This document shows positions 43,370 through 54,840 of a DNA stretch of 64,000 nucleotides, in pieces. Source of the stretch: Dermacentor variabilis (taxonomy: Eukaryota > Arthropoda > Arachnida > Ixodida > Ixodidae); contig NC_134569.1 in NCBI RefSeq assembly GCF_050947875.1, forward strand, positions 18,327,631 through 18,391,630, read 5' to 3'. A model generated the notes under the pieces. That model was not told where the DNA came from. It searched no databases and saw only the letters and a program-made list of their open reading frames with translations. The position numbers and the translations under genes are program-made. Each line of letters opens with the position of its first letter. Positions within the stretch are counted from its first letter, which is position 1.

Positions 43370-44600
43370 TCTTCCAACAGGACTTCAACAAGTGCTCGCT
43401 TGCTACACGTCAATATTTGATTTCACTCAACGCGAGCGTTCTCGGATGGTGCCGGAATCTCACATGCACCACCGCATCAACACAGGGCAAGCGACTCCGA
43501 TACATCAGAAACCGTATCGCGTATATCCCACGGAAAGAAAAGTGATCGCCAAACAGGCCGACAACATGCTGCAGAAAGGAGTTATTCAGGAGTCTTGCAG
43601 TCCTTGGGCAGCTCCTGTTATACTAGTGAAAAAGAAAGACAATTCGTGGAGATTTTGTGTGGACTACTGCTGCCTGAATGCCATCACAAAGAAAGACGCG
43701 TATCCCTTACCAAGCATTGACGATGCTGTTGACTGCCTTTACTCTGCCTCGTACTTTTCGTCGGTTGACTTCCAGTCCGGGTACTGTCAGATACCGATGC
43801 ACCCGTCTGACATGGAAAAGACCGCTTTTGTTACGCCTGATAGACTCCAAGTTTAACGCCGTGCTGTTTGGCTTATGTAATACCCCAGCAACCTTCGAGC
43901 GATTTATGGATATCATCCTCCGCAGTCTTAAACGGGATATCTGTATGTGTAATTTGGATGACGTGATTATTTTCAGCCGAACTTTCCACGAGCACAACCA
44001 GCGACTCGGCGTTGTTTTGAACTGTATCCAACAGGCTGGCCTCATTTTAAACTCTAAGAAGTGTCTTTTCCGTGTGCATCAAGCCCTTGTGATGGGATAT
44101 CTCATCGACAAGGAGGGTATACGGCCAGATCCCCAAAAGAGTTTTGCTGTTCGCAACATTAAGCAGCCGAAAATGTGAAAGACTTCAGAAGAGTCCTGGG
44201 CCTTTGTTCTTATTAAACACTTCGCCCAGCTTGTTTCTCCACTGACTGACGTACTCCGCAAGGATACTCCCGACATATGGTCTGCTCAGTGTGAGACTGC
44301 TTGCCAGCAGCTGAAGTTTTTGCTCACCTCTGGGCCACTTCTGTGCCATTTCGATCCGGAGGCGTTCATCGAAATGCACACTGATGCAAGTGGTGTGAGT
44401 GTTGGTGCTGTGGTCTTCCAGTTTCATGACAGACGACAACACGTCGTTATGTACGCAAGTCGTACTTTGACGAAAGCAGAGAGCAATTATACAGTCATGA
44501 AACTGGAATGTCTTACTGTTATTTTCGCCATCCACAAGTTCAGATCTTATTTGTATGGCCGCCATTTTATTTTTATGACCGCCATTTATTTTCTAGCTCG
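43370..44600 (+). pseudogene. Gypsy reverse transcriptase and RNase H
   Basis: The RT begins HHRINTGQATPIHQKPYRVY, then VILVKKKDNSWRFCVDY, SSVDFQSGYCQIPMH and the catalytic NLDDVIIFSRTF (about 43955-43990). The usual Y/F-x-D-D is N-L-D-D, with both Asp residues kept. A frameshift lies near 43855, and frame is lost again after 44178. RNase H shows IEMHTDASGVSVGAVVFQF (about 44370-44430) and ESNYTVMKLECLTVIFA, matching the D...E pattern. Not functional. Confidence 0.88.
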
Positions 44601-44769
44601 GACTGCGTGGCCCAGCTGGGCGGTTGGCTCGGTGGGCCTTGTGTCTTCAAAAATAAGGCTATTTCATTGCTTATAAGAGCGGTCGGTGCCCCACAGATGC
44701 CGACTACTTATCTCGTCTTCCGTCTCAGAGCGAGGGTACTGATGATGATGCTTTTGACGACTAATTAAC

Positions 44770-46108
44770 TACAATCTCATCAGACTTTGCTGACTTTGCC
44801 CTCTTCAAGAACGAACAACAGCGTGACCCTTCACTAAAGCAGATTAATAATGCGACCTACAGATCTGAACGGGCTACACCGTTTGTGATTCATGACGGTC
44901 TGCTTTACCACAAGAATTATTCAAACAACGGTGCTCCACTGCTGCTCGTCGTCCCAAAATGTTTGCGCCTTGCTGTACTTCGGGCCATGCACGACAAACT
45001 TACATCCGGTCACCTTGCATTTGCTCGAATGCTCCACGACCTCCGACAACGTTTCTATTGGCCTCAATCGTAGTAGACAACTACGCAGTATGTCTACAGC
45101 TGTGATGTCTGCCAATGACATAAGCAACCGACTACAGCTCCTGCAGGAACTCTGCAACCGGTTAGACCACTGACTTCACCTTTTGAGAAAGTGAGTATAG
45201 ATTTAATCGGTCCCTTCCCCAAGTCTTCCACTGGCTGCTGCTGCATAATCGTGTACGTGCATTATTTAACATGTTGTACTGAAACAATGGCACTTGTCTC
45301 AGCTACAGCATCCGATGTTTCTGGGTTTCTTCTGCATTCGATTATCCTCCGCCACAGAGCTCTTCATGTGATGATAAGTGATCGCGGCCGGCAGTTTGCC
45401 GCTCACATCGTGGAAGAGTTGCTACACCTTTGTGAAACTCAATATCGCCATTCCACGCCTTACCATCTGCACCAATCGTACCCTCGTCAACATGCTTTCA
45501 ATGTTTGTCTCATCAGATCATAAGAACTGGGATGCCGTATTACTGTTCATCACGTATGCCTTCAACACAGCTGAACATGAAGTCACAGGATACGCACCTT
45601 TCTTTTTGTACTACGCTCGCCATCCTCAAAGTTTTCTCAACACCATACTGCCTTTTTCATCTAGTGACAATGCTTCTGTCGTGCAGATATTGTGTTGTGC
45701 CGAAAAAGCACGTCGACTTGCCCGGCTCAGAATCCTAACACCATACTTCCTTTTTCATCTAACGACAATGCTTCTGTCGTGCAGATATTGTGTTGTGCCA
45801 AAAAAGCATGTCGACTTGCCCAGCTCAGAACCCTATCGTCGCATGTTCATGCTAAGACTCGCTAGGACGCACAACATCTGCCCATCAGATTCGCCACCGG
45901 TGACTTCGTGTGGCATTGGACACCAATTCAGAAAAGGGGACTTAGTAAAAAGCTTCTCTCCAAGCATTCAGGCCTGTTCGTCATTCTCGAATGCTTGAGT
46001 GAGGTGACCTATGTCATCACTAAAGTGACGGCTGATAACCGCCGTTCACGCAAGAGACAAGTTGTGCACGTCGCACGATTGAAACCGTACCATCAACGCG
46101 CGCTCTGA
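44770..46108 (+). pseudogene. Gypsy integrase with internal tandem duplication
   Basis: The zinc-binding part is around HDGLLYHKNYSNNGAPLLLV and MHDKLTSGHLAFARMLHDL (about 44885-45060). The core begins SIDLIGPFPKSSTGC (about 45194), with VMISDRGRQFAAHIVEELL (about 45370) and RHSTPYHLHQS, the catalytic D-D-E region. C-terminally FNTAEHEVTGYAPFFLYYAR is followed by a 98-base tandem duplication (45639-45834) that breaks frame. It ends HVARLKPYH, the usual gypsy C-terminus, running into the 3' LTR. Confidence 0.85.
45639..45834 (+). repeat. Tandem duplication inside the integrase, 98-base unit
   Basis: Copies 45639-45736 and 45737-45834 share AATGCTTCTGTCGTGCAGAT and ATTGTGTTGTGCC. They differ at roughly ten positions. 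98 is not a multiple of three. Confidence 0.9.
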
Positions 46109-46220
46109 CTCGCTCAGTGAGAATCGCGGCGTGAGGGTTTTGGGCGATCAGCTGTTTTGGACCGTCCCGTGTCTTCTCTACCCTTTTCACTGTAAATAAA
46201 TCCATTCTACATCGGTAACA

Positions 46221-46262
46221 ATATCATGGTTCTGGCTCATAAAATCCCGAATTCAAATTAAC
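46221..46262 (+). mobile_element. Ruka-like SINE, right part
   Basis: ATATCATGGTTCTGGCTCAT and AAAATCCCGAATTCAAATTA match the 3' end of the tick SINE started at 40925. The gypsy element separates the two halves. Confidence 0.6.
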
Positions 46263-46385
46263 AAAAGCTATCTTTTGCACATTCACACAATTGTGCATTC
46301 AGCACAGGTCACACCTACATCTATATTAGGCCAGGACTGTAGGCAGAGTCTGTTGCTGGCTTGTACCTGTTTGCAAGTTTGCTTG

Positions 46386-47103
46386 TCACAGCATTTCTGT
46401 TTGTGTGATCCTTATTGGACATGTGAAACCTCTGATGATCCTTTTCAAGGCTTCAGCGTACCATTTGCGCATGCCACAGGTGGAGCACTCCAGCACAAGC
46501 TTCACTAATTTTCCCGGAAAAGCAGTAGGGGCCGTAGTAGAGACCAGGCTTGTTCTCTTGGAGCAGTATCTTCGCTCATGCCAGACTCTTTGCATGCTGC
46601 TCCCCGTGACTTTGCAGAGGCATTCTTTAATTGTCCCCTTTGAGTTCAATGAACACCCTTCTGCAAAAGTCACAGGCCTGCATGGCACGCGCAGCACAGT
46701 CACAGCATAAGCTGGAGGAACGGTTCCAAGGAGCTCCATTTGCAGTACCACACACTACAGGGTCTACGCGGCGAAGTCTCTTCATGTCGTTTTCCCGAGA
46801 ACAATCTGCACTGTCCGCCCAACGTCGACAGCGAGCTGCGGCTTGTCCTGCTCTCTGTACAGTGGTCTGCTCAGCCCGATGTTGCCTAATTGAAGCCGCA
46901 CGCGTAGCTCTACGATTTGCTTCTTCAGCAGTGGTTCGTACCTTGCGAGGAGGCACCACAACGTGTACCGAAGTGTAAATGCAGGTATCCAGACTATGTG
47001 GCACACATATCATCTCTTGACCCGTGGCACGATATATTGCAGTTGATGATGAAGATGATAATGATGGTTCATTGCCATCCCCTCGGAAACGCGATGGTGA
47101 CAA
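46386..47103 (-). pseudogene. Repeat-borne hypothetical protein, two overlapping frames
   Basis: Frame one (47103-46627) contains VVPPRKVRTTAEEANRRATR, QTTVQRAGQAAARCRRWADS and ends in a Cys-containing AMQACDFCRRVFIE segment. Frame two (46751-46386) carries on with AFPGKLVKLVLECSTCGMRK and HERRYCSKRT. Together they look like one decayed protein with an Arg/Ala-rich N-terminal part and scattered CxxC pairs. The N-terminal part is shared with 5454-5687. I do not recognise the family. Most likely an unclassified transposon protein. Confidence 0.4.
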
Positions 47104-47365
47104 ATAGTCACATAGCCTGCTTGAGTTTACCAGGTCCAGTTAAATGCAGCATGAAACTGCTATATGCAACTGCTACATGTCAGGATGTCTGAAGGAATAA
47201 AACAGAACTACAAGGCAAAGTTTGTACATATCGACGTTAAGCAATGCACATGTCAAATGGCACGATACAATGGTAGTGATGATGATGATGGTTTAATGAC
47301 ATTTCCTTAGAAACAGGACAGTGAAAAACAGCCACTTAGCCTGCTTGAATTCATCTGGTATTACA
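47036..47365 (+). repeat. Direct repeat pair, about 235 bases apart
   Basis: About 47040-47130 and 47275-47360 share GATGATGATGATGGTT-AATG, CATTTCC/CATCCCC, CACTTAGCCTGCTTGA-TT and the following bases. Each begins with a (GATGAT)n run, as expected for the start or end of a short interspersed element. Confidence 0.6.
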
Positions 47366-47589
47366 TTCAGATTTATACACCTCTATAGCATTTTTCTTCC
47401 TCAAACCTTCTTTAACGCCTTGTACCACTACCTGTGCATCTGTTACATGGCATACTACCTGGTGTAATAATATGCAACTGCAATTCAAAATGTGCACATA
47501 TCCATGCAAAGCGGCACGCATGTGACATCGCGTGTCTCCTCATGCGCTAGGGCACGTTTATAAGAGATTTTTCCACTGCATGCTAGCAA

Positions 47590-47690
47590 GCACTGGTGTG
47601 GCTCATTGGTAGAGTAGCTGATTTCCACGCAGCGGGCTCGGGTTCAATCCCGGCGGGAACTGGGCATTTTTTTTTTTTTCTCATTCCCGG
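47590..47690 (+). mobile_element. tRNA-derived SINE head
   Basis: A box GTGTGGCTCATTGGTAGAGT, B box GGGTTCAATCCCGGCGGGA, then a T-rich tail at about 47668. Same family as 4925-5035. Confidence 0.7.
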
Positions 47691-47699
47691 TGATAGCTG

Positions 47700-49029
47700 C
47701 GTCGGACACTACACACCGGTGGCGGCAGCAGAAGCGGACACCATAGCAACCCGAAACGGCTGTTGGAATGAGCCCATAACAGCTGACACTGTAAACGTGC
47801 GCAAAAAACGGTAGGCAGGAGCCACGGAGCAAGCTAAATGGAAGCAAAGGAGGTACGTTCAACATTCCTTTAGACACAGCGTTTATATAAACTCAGGTGC
47901 TCTCCCGAGGCCTCCACCTGCCGGTTACATGTCGAGCAGTACTTACAAAAATATCTAATCTATCGCCGCAACAACAGAAGCACCCAGCAATGAAAAAAGC
48001 ACCCTGCGACTTATACAACACCAGTCAGAGCTTTGTCCAGAGCCCATACTCCTTGGTGGGGTCCTTTGAAAGCACCACCATTTCCTTGCCGCAACCAGGA
48101 CACAGCATGAGTCCAAGAAACTCTTGTACAATGGATAAATCCACAATTGCAAATTCAATTTCGCTGTCGTTGACATCCTTTTATGTGTCGAAACCAGGCA
48201 CGTTTTCGTGTTACGGGCGATTGCTGTGCGCTTGCTACTTTCTTCAGTCATGAAGAAAATGGTGTCTACATGATCTGTGCTAACACGTGAGGCGTGGGTG
48301 GACAAAGTGTTGGCGCTAGACATGTTGAGTTGCAACTCGGAACTCGATCTGGCAGAATCTCCAGGCAGACGAGCATCTGGCAACTAGGGGAGCATGGCAG
48401 GCCTAACCACCTTTCGTCGCACATTCCATGGCTGCTTAAGTGTCTTGCCAAACGCTTGACAAGTAGTAACTTTGAAACAACTATCTCCAGTCAATTTGGG
48501 CAGCGAGAAAGACACCTTATCAAACGTCAAAAAGCAAGCAGCTGAACAAACGTAAACAGCGACACGATTTCCACAGAGACAGAGAAACAAAAGTAGCAAA
48601 ACGTGAGAGTGGTCCAGCACGTGCCAAACAGCACCAGACCAATAAAAGCGAGGCGCATGTGCACACTTTGGCCAATTAGTGGCACGAACACATCCTTCAG
48701 AAAGGCGCGATAGAGTCTGTTTCCTCACACCGATGCCATTTTGAACCAGCACAAAATATGCACAAAGAAAACAGCTTCCAAACAAGCCCAAGATGGCAGC
48801 CACCAGCCACCGCATTCGCAAATGGCGAAGGCGCGAAGTTCAAAAATATTTGGCCAATTTTTGCTAATTTCGCGTCCACTCTGGCCTGTATAAGCACATA
48901 TTTTTATTATTTTCTGATTAAAATTAGCTTCTAGATTTCACGCAGGAATTTTAGAATGTATAAACGTAGCGAAAGCGCACTTTCCTGAAAATCAACTTTT
49001 TTGCAATTTTTTGCCGTTGCAAGACCCGC
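47700..49029. other. MED12 intron with a possible Mutator-like transposase scrap
   Basis: On the minus strand at about 48170-48025 one frame reads FAIVDLSIVQEFLGLMLCPG then CGKEMVVLSKDPTKEYGLW, resembling the CxxC...YGL segment of Mutator-like transposase domains. It is short and frame-shifted relative to its neighbours. The rest has no assigned element. Confidence 0.35.
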
Positions 49030-49243
49030 GTCTCCCCTTAACACACTAAAGCAACTCTGGGGCTATAAGAGATGCCACAGTTAATGCTAATCACCTGAAG
49101 TTCTTAAACATGCACCTAATTCTAAGTACATGAGTGCTTTTGCATTTTGCACCCATCAAGGTGAGGCTACTGCAGCCGGAAAACGAATCCATGACCTCGT
49201 GCTTAGCGGCAGAATGCATTCTGAGCCACCGTGGCAATGAGTA
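49030..49243 (-). mobile_element. Ruka-like SINE
   Basis: Minus strand: GCCACGGTGGCTCAGAATGC at the 5' end (A box), a worn B box at CATGGATTCGTTTTCCGGC, then GTACTTAGAATTAGGTGCAT and AGAACTTCAGGTGATTAGCA. The order matches tick Ruka-type SINEs. Confidence 0.7.
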
Positions 49244-49249
49244 AATGAG

Positions 49250-49350
49250 AACATTGTGCAATAGTACAGTGGTTGGTACGAGCTCCTAACTGTAAGGCCA
49301 GAAGTTCAATTCCTAATGGCAGTTTTGGGCAAAGGTTGTATTTTTTTTTT
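49250..49350 (+). mobile_element. tRNA-derived SINE head with poly-T end
   Basis: AGTACAGTGGTTGGTACGAG (A box region), GAAGTTCAATTCCTAATGG (B box), then a T run at 49340-49350. Back to back with the Ruka-like SINE. Confidence 0.5.
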
Positions 49351-49526
49351 CCCTGAACCATTAGGTTGACTGATGAAAAAATTACTGAGAAAAAATGTTG
49401 ACTGATGAAAACACAGCAACAAGGACAGCATAATGGGGAGACTGGACAGGCGGAGGAACACAGCAAACATAGTTTTTTTAGAACTTAACCATCGTCACAG
49501 TAAAAGCACTGATGTGCAGCGCTCAC

Positions 49527-49809
49527 CTTCCATAGGTGCCACCGCCATTACCGCTGAGCCGAGAAAACGGCACTGGTGATGCTGGGTCAGCCCCTGCAGA
49601 CCGGGCTGACAGAGGCAGGGGTGACTCTTCGCTGGTCAGCTGAAAGACATCAATGGTGGCCCGGGCTACACTGTCCAACCACGCGTTGACCTCAGCAGGG
49701 CTGGCACACTGCTTGTAGCGCAACTGCAGCTCTAGCCACGACACCCTCATGCTCCATTGGTCTAGGCCCAGCAGAACCCGGCTCACCAACTGCCGCTGGT
49801 CACACGGCT
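49527..49809 (-). CDS. MED12: MED12 internal exon
   Basis: Third visible MED12 exon, 283 bases. Key residues are LLGLDQWSMRVSWLELQL followed by RYKQC and a WLDSVARATIDVFQL motif. They correspond to the vertebrate order NLDQWTLRQSWLDLQLMFKQC...NLLDNIAKATIEVFQ. The tail is Ser/Pro/Gly-rich. The acceptor is TTTGCAG|AGCCG, where the first two bases complete a codon begun in the 56761 exon. The donor is GGAAG|GTGAGC at phase 2. No stops and no frame break. The flanking introns hold a SINE pair upstream (49030-49350 in window order) and a solo LTR at 50979-51138. Confidence 0.93.
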
Positions 49810-50978
49810 CTGCAAAGAGTGCAGGCACAAAAATTTCAAACTGTATTACTTTTTCTTCCACTACTCAAAGGGCAATTATGAGGACTTCTTTATGAGCATG
49901 GATTAGAACAGCCAAGCAAATCTTTATTGACCACTATCTGCCTGCACTCATGACATGGTCCGTGGTGTTTATTTTTGAAATGTGATCTTCTGGGATGTAT
50001 GACATAATATGCACCTTAGCATGGTTGCTCATTAAGAGTAACTGCCCTTTTTTATAAATACTGTATAATTACCTGAAAAGATTAATGTTTCTTTACATGT
50101 CACACATTTCTTTTGCTACATTGTAGTTGTACATCCCAATAGATGAGTGTTTCATATGTTGTACATTTGCCGATAGGAGACTTACTGCAACCATGTGAGG
50201 GCCTTCAGGCACATTCAAGCAGTATGTCGCAGCTTTTCACCTGGAGGACCTGATTCTTTAAAAAGTACTGACATTAAATTTTTAAACTAGTGATTTTTTT
50301 GCATTAAATGAAAGTCCAAAATTTCTATACCTAACAAAAGATACTGGTAAGCATCAGTGCATACTTGATTACTGTAATACTTGTTTCTGTTTCAGTACCA
50401 AGGAGGTGGATGTGTCAACTGTGGGATCTCGCTCACGCCCTTGGGACCATGCAACCACAGCACAGTAGTGGAAAGAAACCAAAAAGCATTTATTGCACCA
50501 TCTATAAAACAGGCTAGCTGACTAGCGCATACGAGTGAATAGGAAGGCATCTGCAGGATAGCCTTATGAAACACACTGTCCAGTGCACATGCAGTCCGTC
50601 TGCAAGGGCCTAGTTCCCGCAGTCAAGAAAAAGGAAGCTAGTCCAATCTTCTCGTACCTGAGTATCCCTGCCGTCAGATAGAGCTAGCTGCGGAAAACTC
50701 GCGCCACCTCTCGTACATCTGCACAACTACTGATGCCGCATGTGCTGTGCAAGAAAACTGAACTCCAGGAGATGCGACAGCCATACGGAGAAAATAACAT
50801 CAGGGGATGCAAGAGAGTCGAGCATCCTCACAAATCACAAATCAATGGCTTGCTCTGTTTATGTGATCACTACGGCTTCCATACACAGGCGCAGTCAGTA
50901 GGAACACTTACAGCACTCTTTTTTATTGCTGTTTCTTTATAAGCAACATTAACTATGTGTAGCTTTATTGCTACATAT
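49810..50978. other. MED12 intron, unassigned
   Basis: AT-rich on the left. About 50400-50720 is more GC-rich with an LTR-like start (TGTCAACTGTGGG at 50412), but I could not find a matching end or target duplication. Confidence 0.4.
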
Positions 50979-51138
50979 TGTCACATACAAGTTTGTGCTG
51001 GTGTGGACAAAAGGACGTTGGGAGGTGAAGAGGAGGTTGAAGTGTCTCGAGGATTGGTAGATGGTATTGGCCCTGGCTACTGAGGTACAACCTTGTAACT
51101 GTATATATTATAAATACACATATTTTCTCCCCGTAACA
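50979..51138 (+). mobile_element. Solo LTR, 160 bases
   Basis: Starts TGTCACATACAAG and ends TCCCCGTAACA. ATAT is duplicated at 50975-50978 and 51139-51142. A TATA-rich stretch lies at about 51104-51116. Length, TGT...ACA ends and the ATAT target resemble the gypsy element at 41040-46220, but the sequence is different, so it belongs to another family. Confidence 0.7.
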
Positions 51139-51142
51139 ATAT

Positions 51143-51709
51143 CACTGATTTTCCCTCTGTGTCATGACATAAGGCTAACATTGAAGACACCATAAAATTA
51201 ACATATCCGTGCAGGACTTTTATTGCCACGAATAACTGTGCTGAACTTTTTTGTTGATGTAAAGGTTTTGTAAGCAGTATGTCCTTCACAGATCAATTTT
51301 TTTCACTTAATTTTTTGGCCAATGTGAGTTGTGCAGCCAAATAACACTTGGAATTTGTTGTTAAACACACTGTCATGAGATGTTCCTAGCACCCCTATTA
51401 CCAGCGCACACCTGTTTTAACACTGCCACTTCAAAGCTCTCTTCCATTATCAGTTATAACCACTATCAGCTATCACCATTACCAGTTATCAAGAAATAGG
51501 TGTCTTGGTTGTCCAGTCCAGTTCCAATTTCTACGCGGTGTTTATTGCTTGCATAAAATTATTATGTATTTTTAAGCAAATTTATCTACTTTATGCATGT
51601 CCATAGATACAGGTAAATACAAAACCACTTATCTGACATCATAACAAGTTTGCCAGAGTTGCCCTTTAGCACTCACTAATTCAATCAAATTCATTCGTGT
51701 GCAGGATAT
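51143..51709. other. MED12 intron, unassigned
   Basis: AT-rich. Tandem-like TATCAGTTATAACCACTATC words at about 51449-51490. No element seen. Confidence 0.45.
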
Positions 51710-51717
51710 GTGATAAG

Positions 51718-53705
51718 TAGGGGTGTGCGGATACTCGAATATTTGATTTCGAATCAAACAGAGAATGGTCTAATAATTCTATTTGCAAATCGAATATCTA
51801 ATATTTCTAATATCTAATATCTAATGAACATATCTTGATGAGAGCAGCATTCCCACGACACACAATCTCTATCGGTACAAGGTTCATTCAAATCGATGAT
51901 ACCAATCGAAATGATTAATGTGGCGCGGACAGAGGGCACTAGAACAGCAGCATGTATGGAAAGCAAGAGGGCATGCGTGAAGATCGGTCTGATTACCCAC
52001 CGGAAGGCACGCTGATTGCATCGAATACGCAAGTTCAGTGTTCATGCACACAGATTAGTGCAGTTTCTAGCTCTCTACCCACTGGAAGCACACAAACAAA
52101 CTTTGCACGCGTGCTCACGGTAGTTGCCTGCTGGTCAACCGCAGACCCAAGCGTTGCTTCAACGACTGTCAATCTAACCCAAACGCGTGATCTTGCAACT
52201 GATCACTGATGAGCAACCCGTAGGAACATAGTAGCAACACTTTGCGGCCCGTTATCACATCAGCCAGCAGAAAATTTTTATCACGGCCACACCATTGGCC
52301 ACAGTATTGACCCTTTCCACAGAAATCCTGTGGGCACTGCCATGTTTGATCACGTGCTGACGCGTCCATTGCTTGCTTCAATTGCTTCCGCTGCCTCCTT
52401 GTTTACAATGGATTTGTACGACGCTGGTGCGGCTTAGCAGACCTCTGCTTCTGGAGATACGGTAGACGGTGAATGGGTGGACGAAACGAAGCTTTGGCCA
52501 CAGCTTCAGAGAAGATGCGAAAGTGCTTTCGGAACTGATTAAGCTATGTCCAAACGGCGGAAGCAGCGTATATCGTGCTTGTTCTAAAAGCGGGGCCAAA
52601 TATGTATTGTCCAGGCTGTCCAAACTTTCCACTCATGAATCAAGATTGGTATCTTTTGCTCTTTATTCTTTATTTGGCGAATATTTTGAAGCAGCGGCTT
52701 GTCACATTTCTGACTTCCTCAGTGCTTTCACTATCTAATTATTTTTTGCCAAATCGCTTGCGGGTGTGCTCACTTCCAGTAGATTTGTTCTTGCTGCACC
52801 AAAAGCTTGAGACATAGCTGTTTTGTACCTTGTAATACCTTGTAGCAAAGATGTATTACCGTTAGTAACTCACTTACCATTGTGGACCATCGCGAAACAT
52901 TCAGCTTCAACCATTCATGCACTATCGGTGTAGTCTGTCATATATTGCGCATAAATGCTTAGTGCACATATATTCAAGTGTGTGCCTATTCAGTCATTGA
53001 GTCGTTGGCAATAGAGGGGGCATAAGTTTCCGCACCAGTTGAAGCAGATGTGTGTTAATACTGTGCGTGAAACTTACTATGACAGGAAGCGGCGCTACTC
53101 CTTTTGTCACTGTTCAACGAGCGTTACTCACTCTTGCCGGTGTTCCGTGACTGAAGGTTTTTTTTTTTTAAAGGTTAGCGATACGACGCTGGCAGATGAG
53201 CAAATTTCTGTATCCTCAAGGAAACCGTACATCTCGAAGTGCCAGTAACACATACGAACAGTTGCAGCAGCAGTCTGCGAACTTGGCCACACAGATTCAT
53301 TCCATTCCTGAATATGCCAGTCACAACTTTTACAGCCAGCTACTACACACTTCTTTAATCCACATGATTCAATCCAGCATGATGGGAGTGCAATGCATTA
53401 GCTAAAACGCAGTTGCATTTCCGACAGTTGATTGCACAAAAGCAAGGTGGAAGCGGTAGTTGTTTCGTATTCGTCTACTATCGCTGAGGCTACATGCAGC
53501 ATGCCGCCGTAAACGCCATCTCGTTTCTCTAGAACAAATTGCTCTGAGAAAAGGGTCAAGCCTACTGAGCATCTTCAGCATTGTGCTTCTTACACAAAAT
53601 TTGGAAGCATAAAAGGTTGTGTTAAATTCAATATCTGGCTTTATTTTTCTTAATTTGATTCAATATTCCATTTAAAATCTACTATTCAGTATTCGAACAC
53701 CCCTA
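51718..53705 (+). mobile_element. Non-autonomous hAT element
   Basis: Ends TAGGGGTGTGCGGATACTCG and, right on the minus strand, TAGGGGTGTTCGAATACTGA. 8-base duplications GTGATAAG (51710-51717) and ATGATAAG (53706-53713) differ by one base. The terminal repeats match the hAT at 22626-26750. The internal sequence shows no transposase. Confidence 0.92.
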
Positions 53706-53713
53706 ATGATAAG

Positions 53714-54088
53714 ACAAAAGGTGAAGTAAATGCACTGCAGATGACAAGCAACACAATGTCACAAGAGGTGAAAAACGCTACAACTCCACAAAAGTAGTTA
53801 TCATGGCCTAGTAAAAATGCATGCTGTATGTCAAGAAGCATAACATGTGAACCAAGGAGTCTCCTTTGCCGATGCATAATCAGCAGTGACAAGCTGCCAC
53901 AGGCTCCCGACATGCTTTGTCTGTGGCTGCCCATGTTCAGGAAACCGAAAGCACTCAACAGAGAAAGCTGCATGATTGATATGTTAACTGCAGCAATAGT
54001 CATTCATCGTAAGTATTCATCATGCAAGGCTGTGAAAACACAGAGCTTTCATGCAGGAGGGTTGTAAACTAAGCTTGTTAAAAAAGTG
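53714..54088. other. MED12 intron, unassigned
   Basis: No exon or element boundary recognised. Confidence 0.4.
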
Positions 54089-54840
54089 CCGTATTCACTC
54101 TATTGTAATGCTTTTGTTATGTTTTTTTTTTTTCATGCTATTCGTTGCTTGAAGTCAACCCTCACATTACATTTGAATAACAGCCAAATGAACCAATTTA
54201 AAACACTCTAAATTCCGCAGCTTTTAACTGCAACCTGTACTTTTATATCATGACCTAATCCACAGGCAAGTTGACCAAAATCGAAACTTATTCCTTGTTC
54301 AGATCGACAGTGTTTTCAGTGTGCTTGTGACTGGTGTTACGGGTACAGTGCTGAAGTAACCTGCAGTCTTCCATGCTTCGACTCAGTTCATTTGCGACAT
54401 TATGCAGAACGCAGTACGCTTGGTGTGACGCCCGATTTGAAAGAAGCAATTATGACAGCCAAGAAGCTAGGAAATTCCTTGACGTCAATTAGTCAAAGAC
54501 TCACGAACAGCAGGGCCAGCAGGCTAATCAGTAGGGCTTGGTGGACCTCATCGTGGTGTGGCACAGCCTCCCAAATTAAACGGTTATGCGGTCTTTCTAG
54601 GAGGGCTTAATTTCAGACGAGCTCAATGGCTCAGAAAATTACTTGATTCTTAGGCGATCAGTTTCGAAAATAGTTTAGTTTTCGCAAGATTCATCCCTTC
54701 TTGGCATTGAGACCCTCGAAGTATACAGCTGACAGCGCTCACTGAACTGTGCGAAAGTAGCGAGCGTAGCGGAGCACCAGAAACACTGTTACAGGTGCGT
54801 TTAATGCCGATGCGCGCAAAATTTTGCGAAAGTGAAGCTA

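Larger units (their letters stand above)
41040..46220 (+). mobile_element. Ty3/gypsy retrotransposon with very short LTRs
   Basis: The 5' LTR is 41040-41174 (135 bases, TGTACC...ATAACA). The 3' LTR ends at 46220 (...GGTAACA). The two share CTACCCTTTTCACTGTAAAT and CATTCTACATC. ATAT at 41036-41039 and 46221-46224 is a 4-base target duplication. Order inside: gag, zinc knuckle, protease, RT, RNase H, integrase, the Ty3/gypsy order. Several frame changes and stops make it non-functional. The first 45 or so bases of the two LTRs are poorly matched. Confidence 0.9.

Noticed and set aside
50412..50803. Another solo LTR starting TGTCAACTGTGGG
   Set aside because: No matching end with a target duplication was found.
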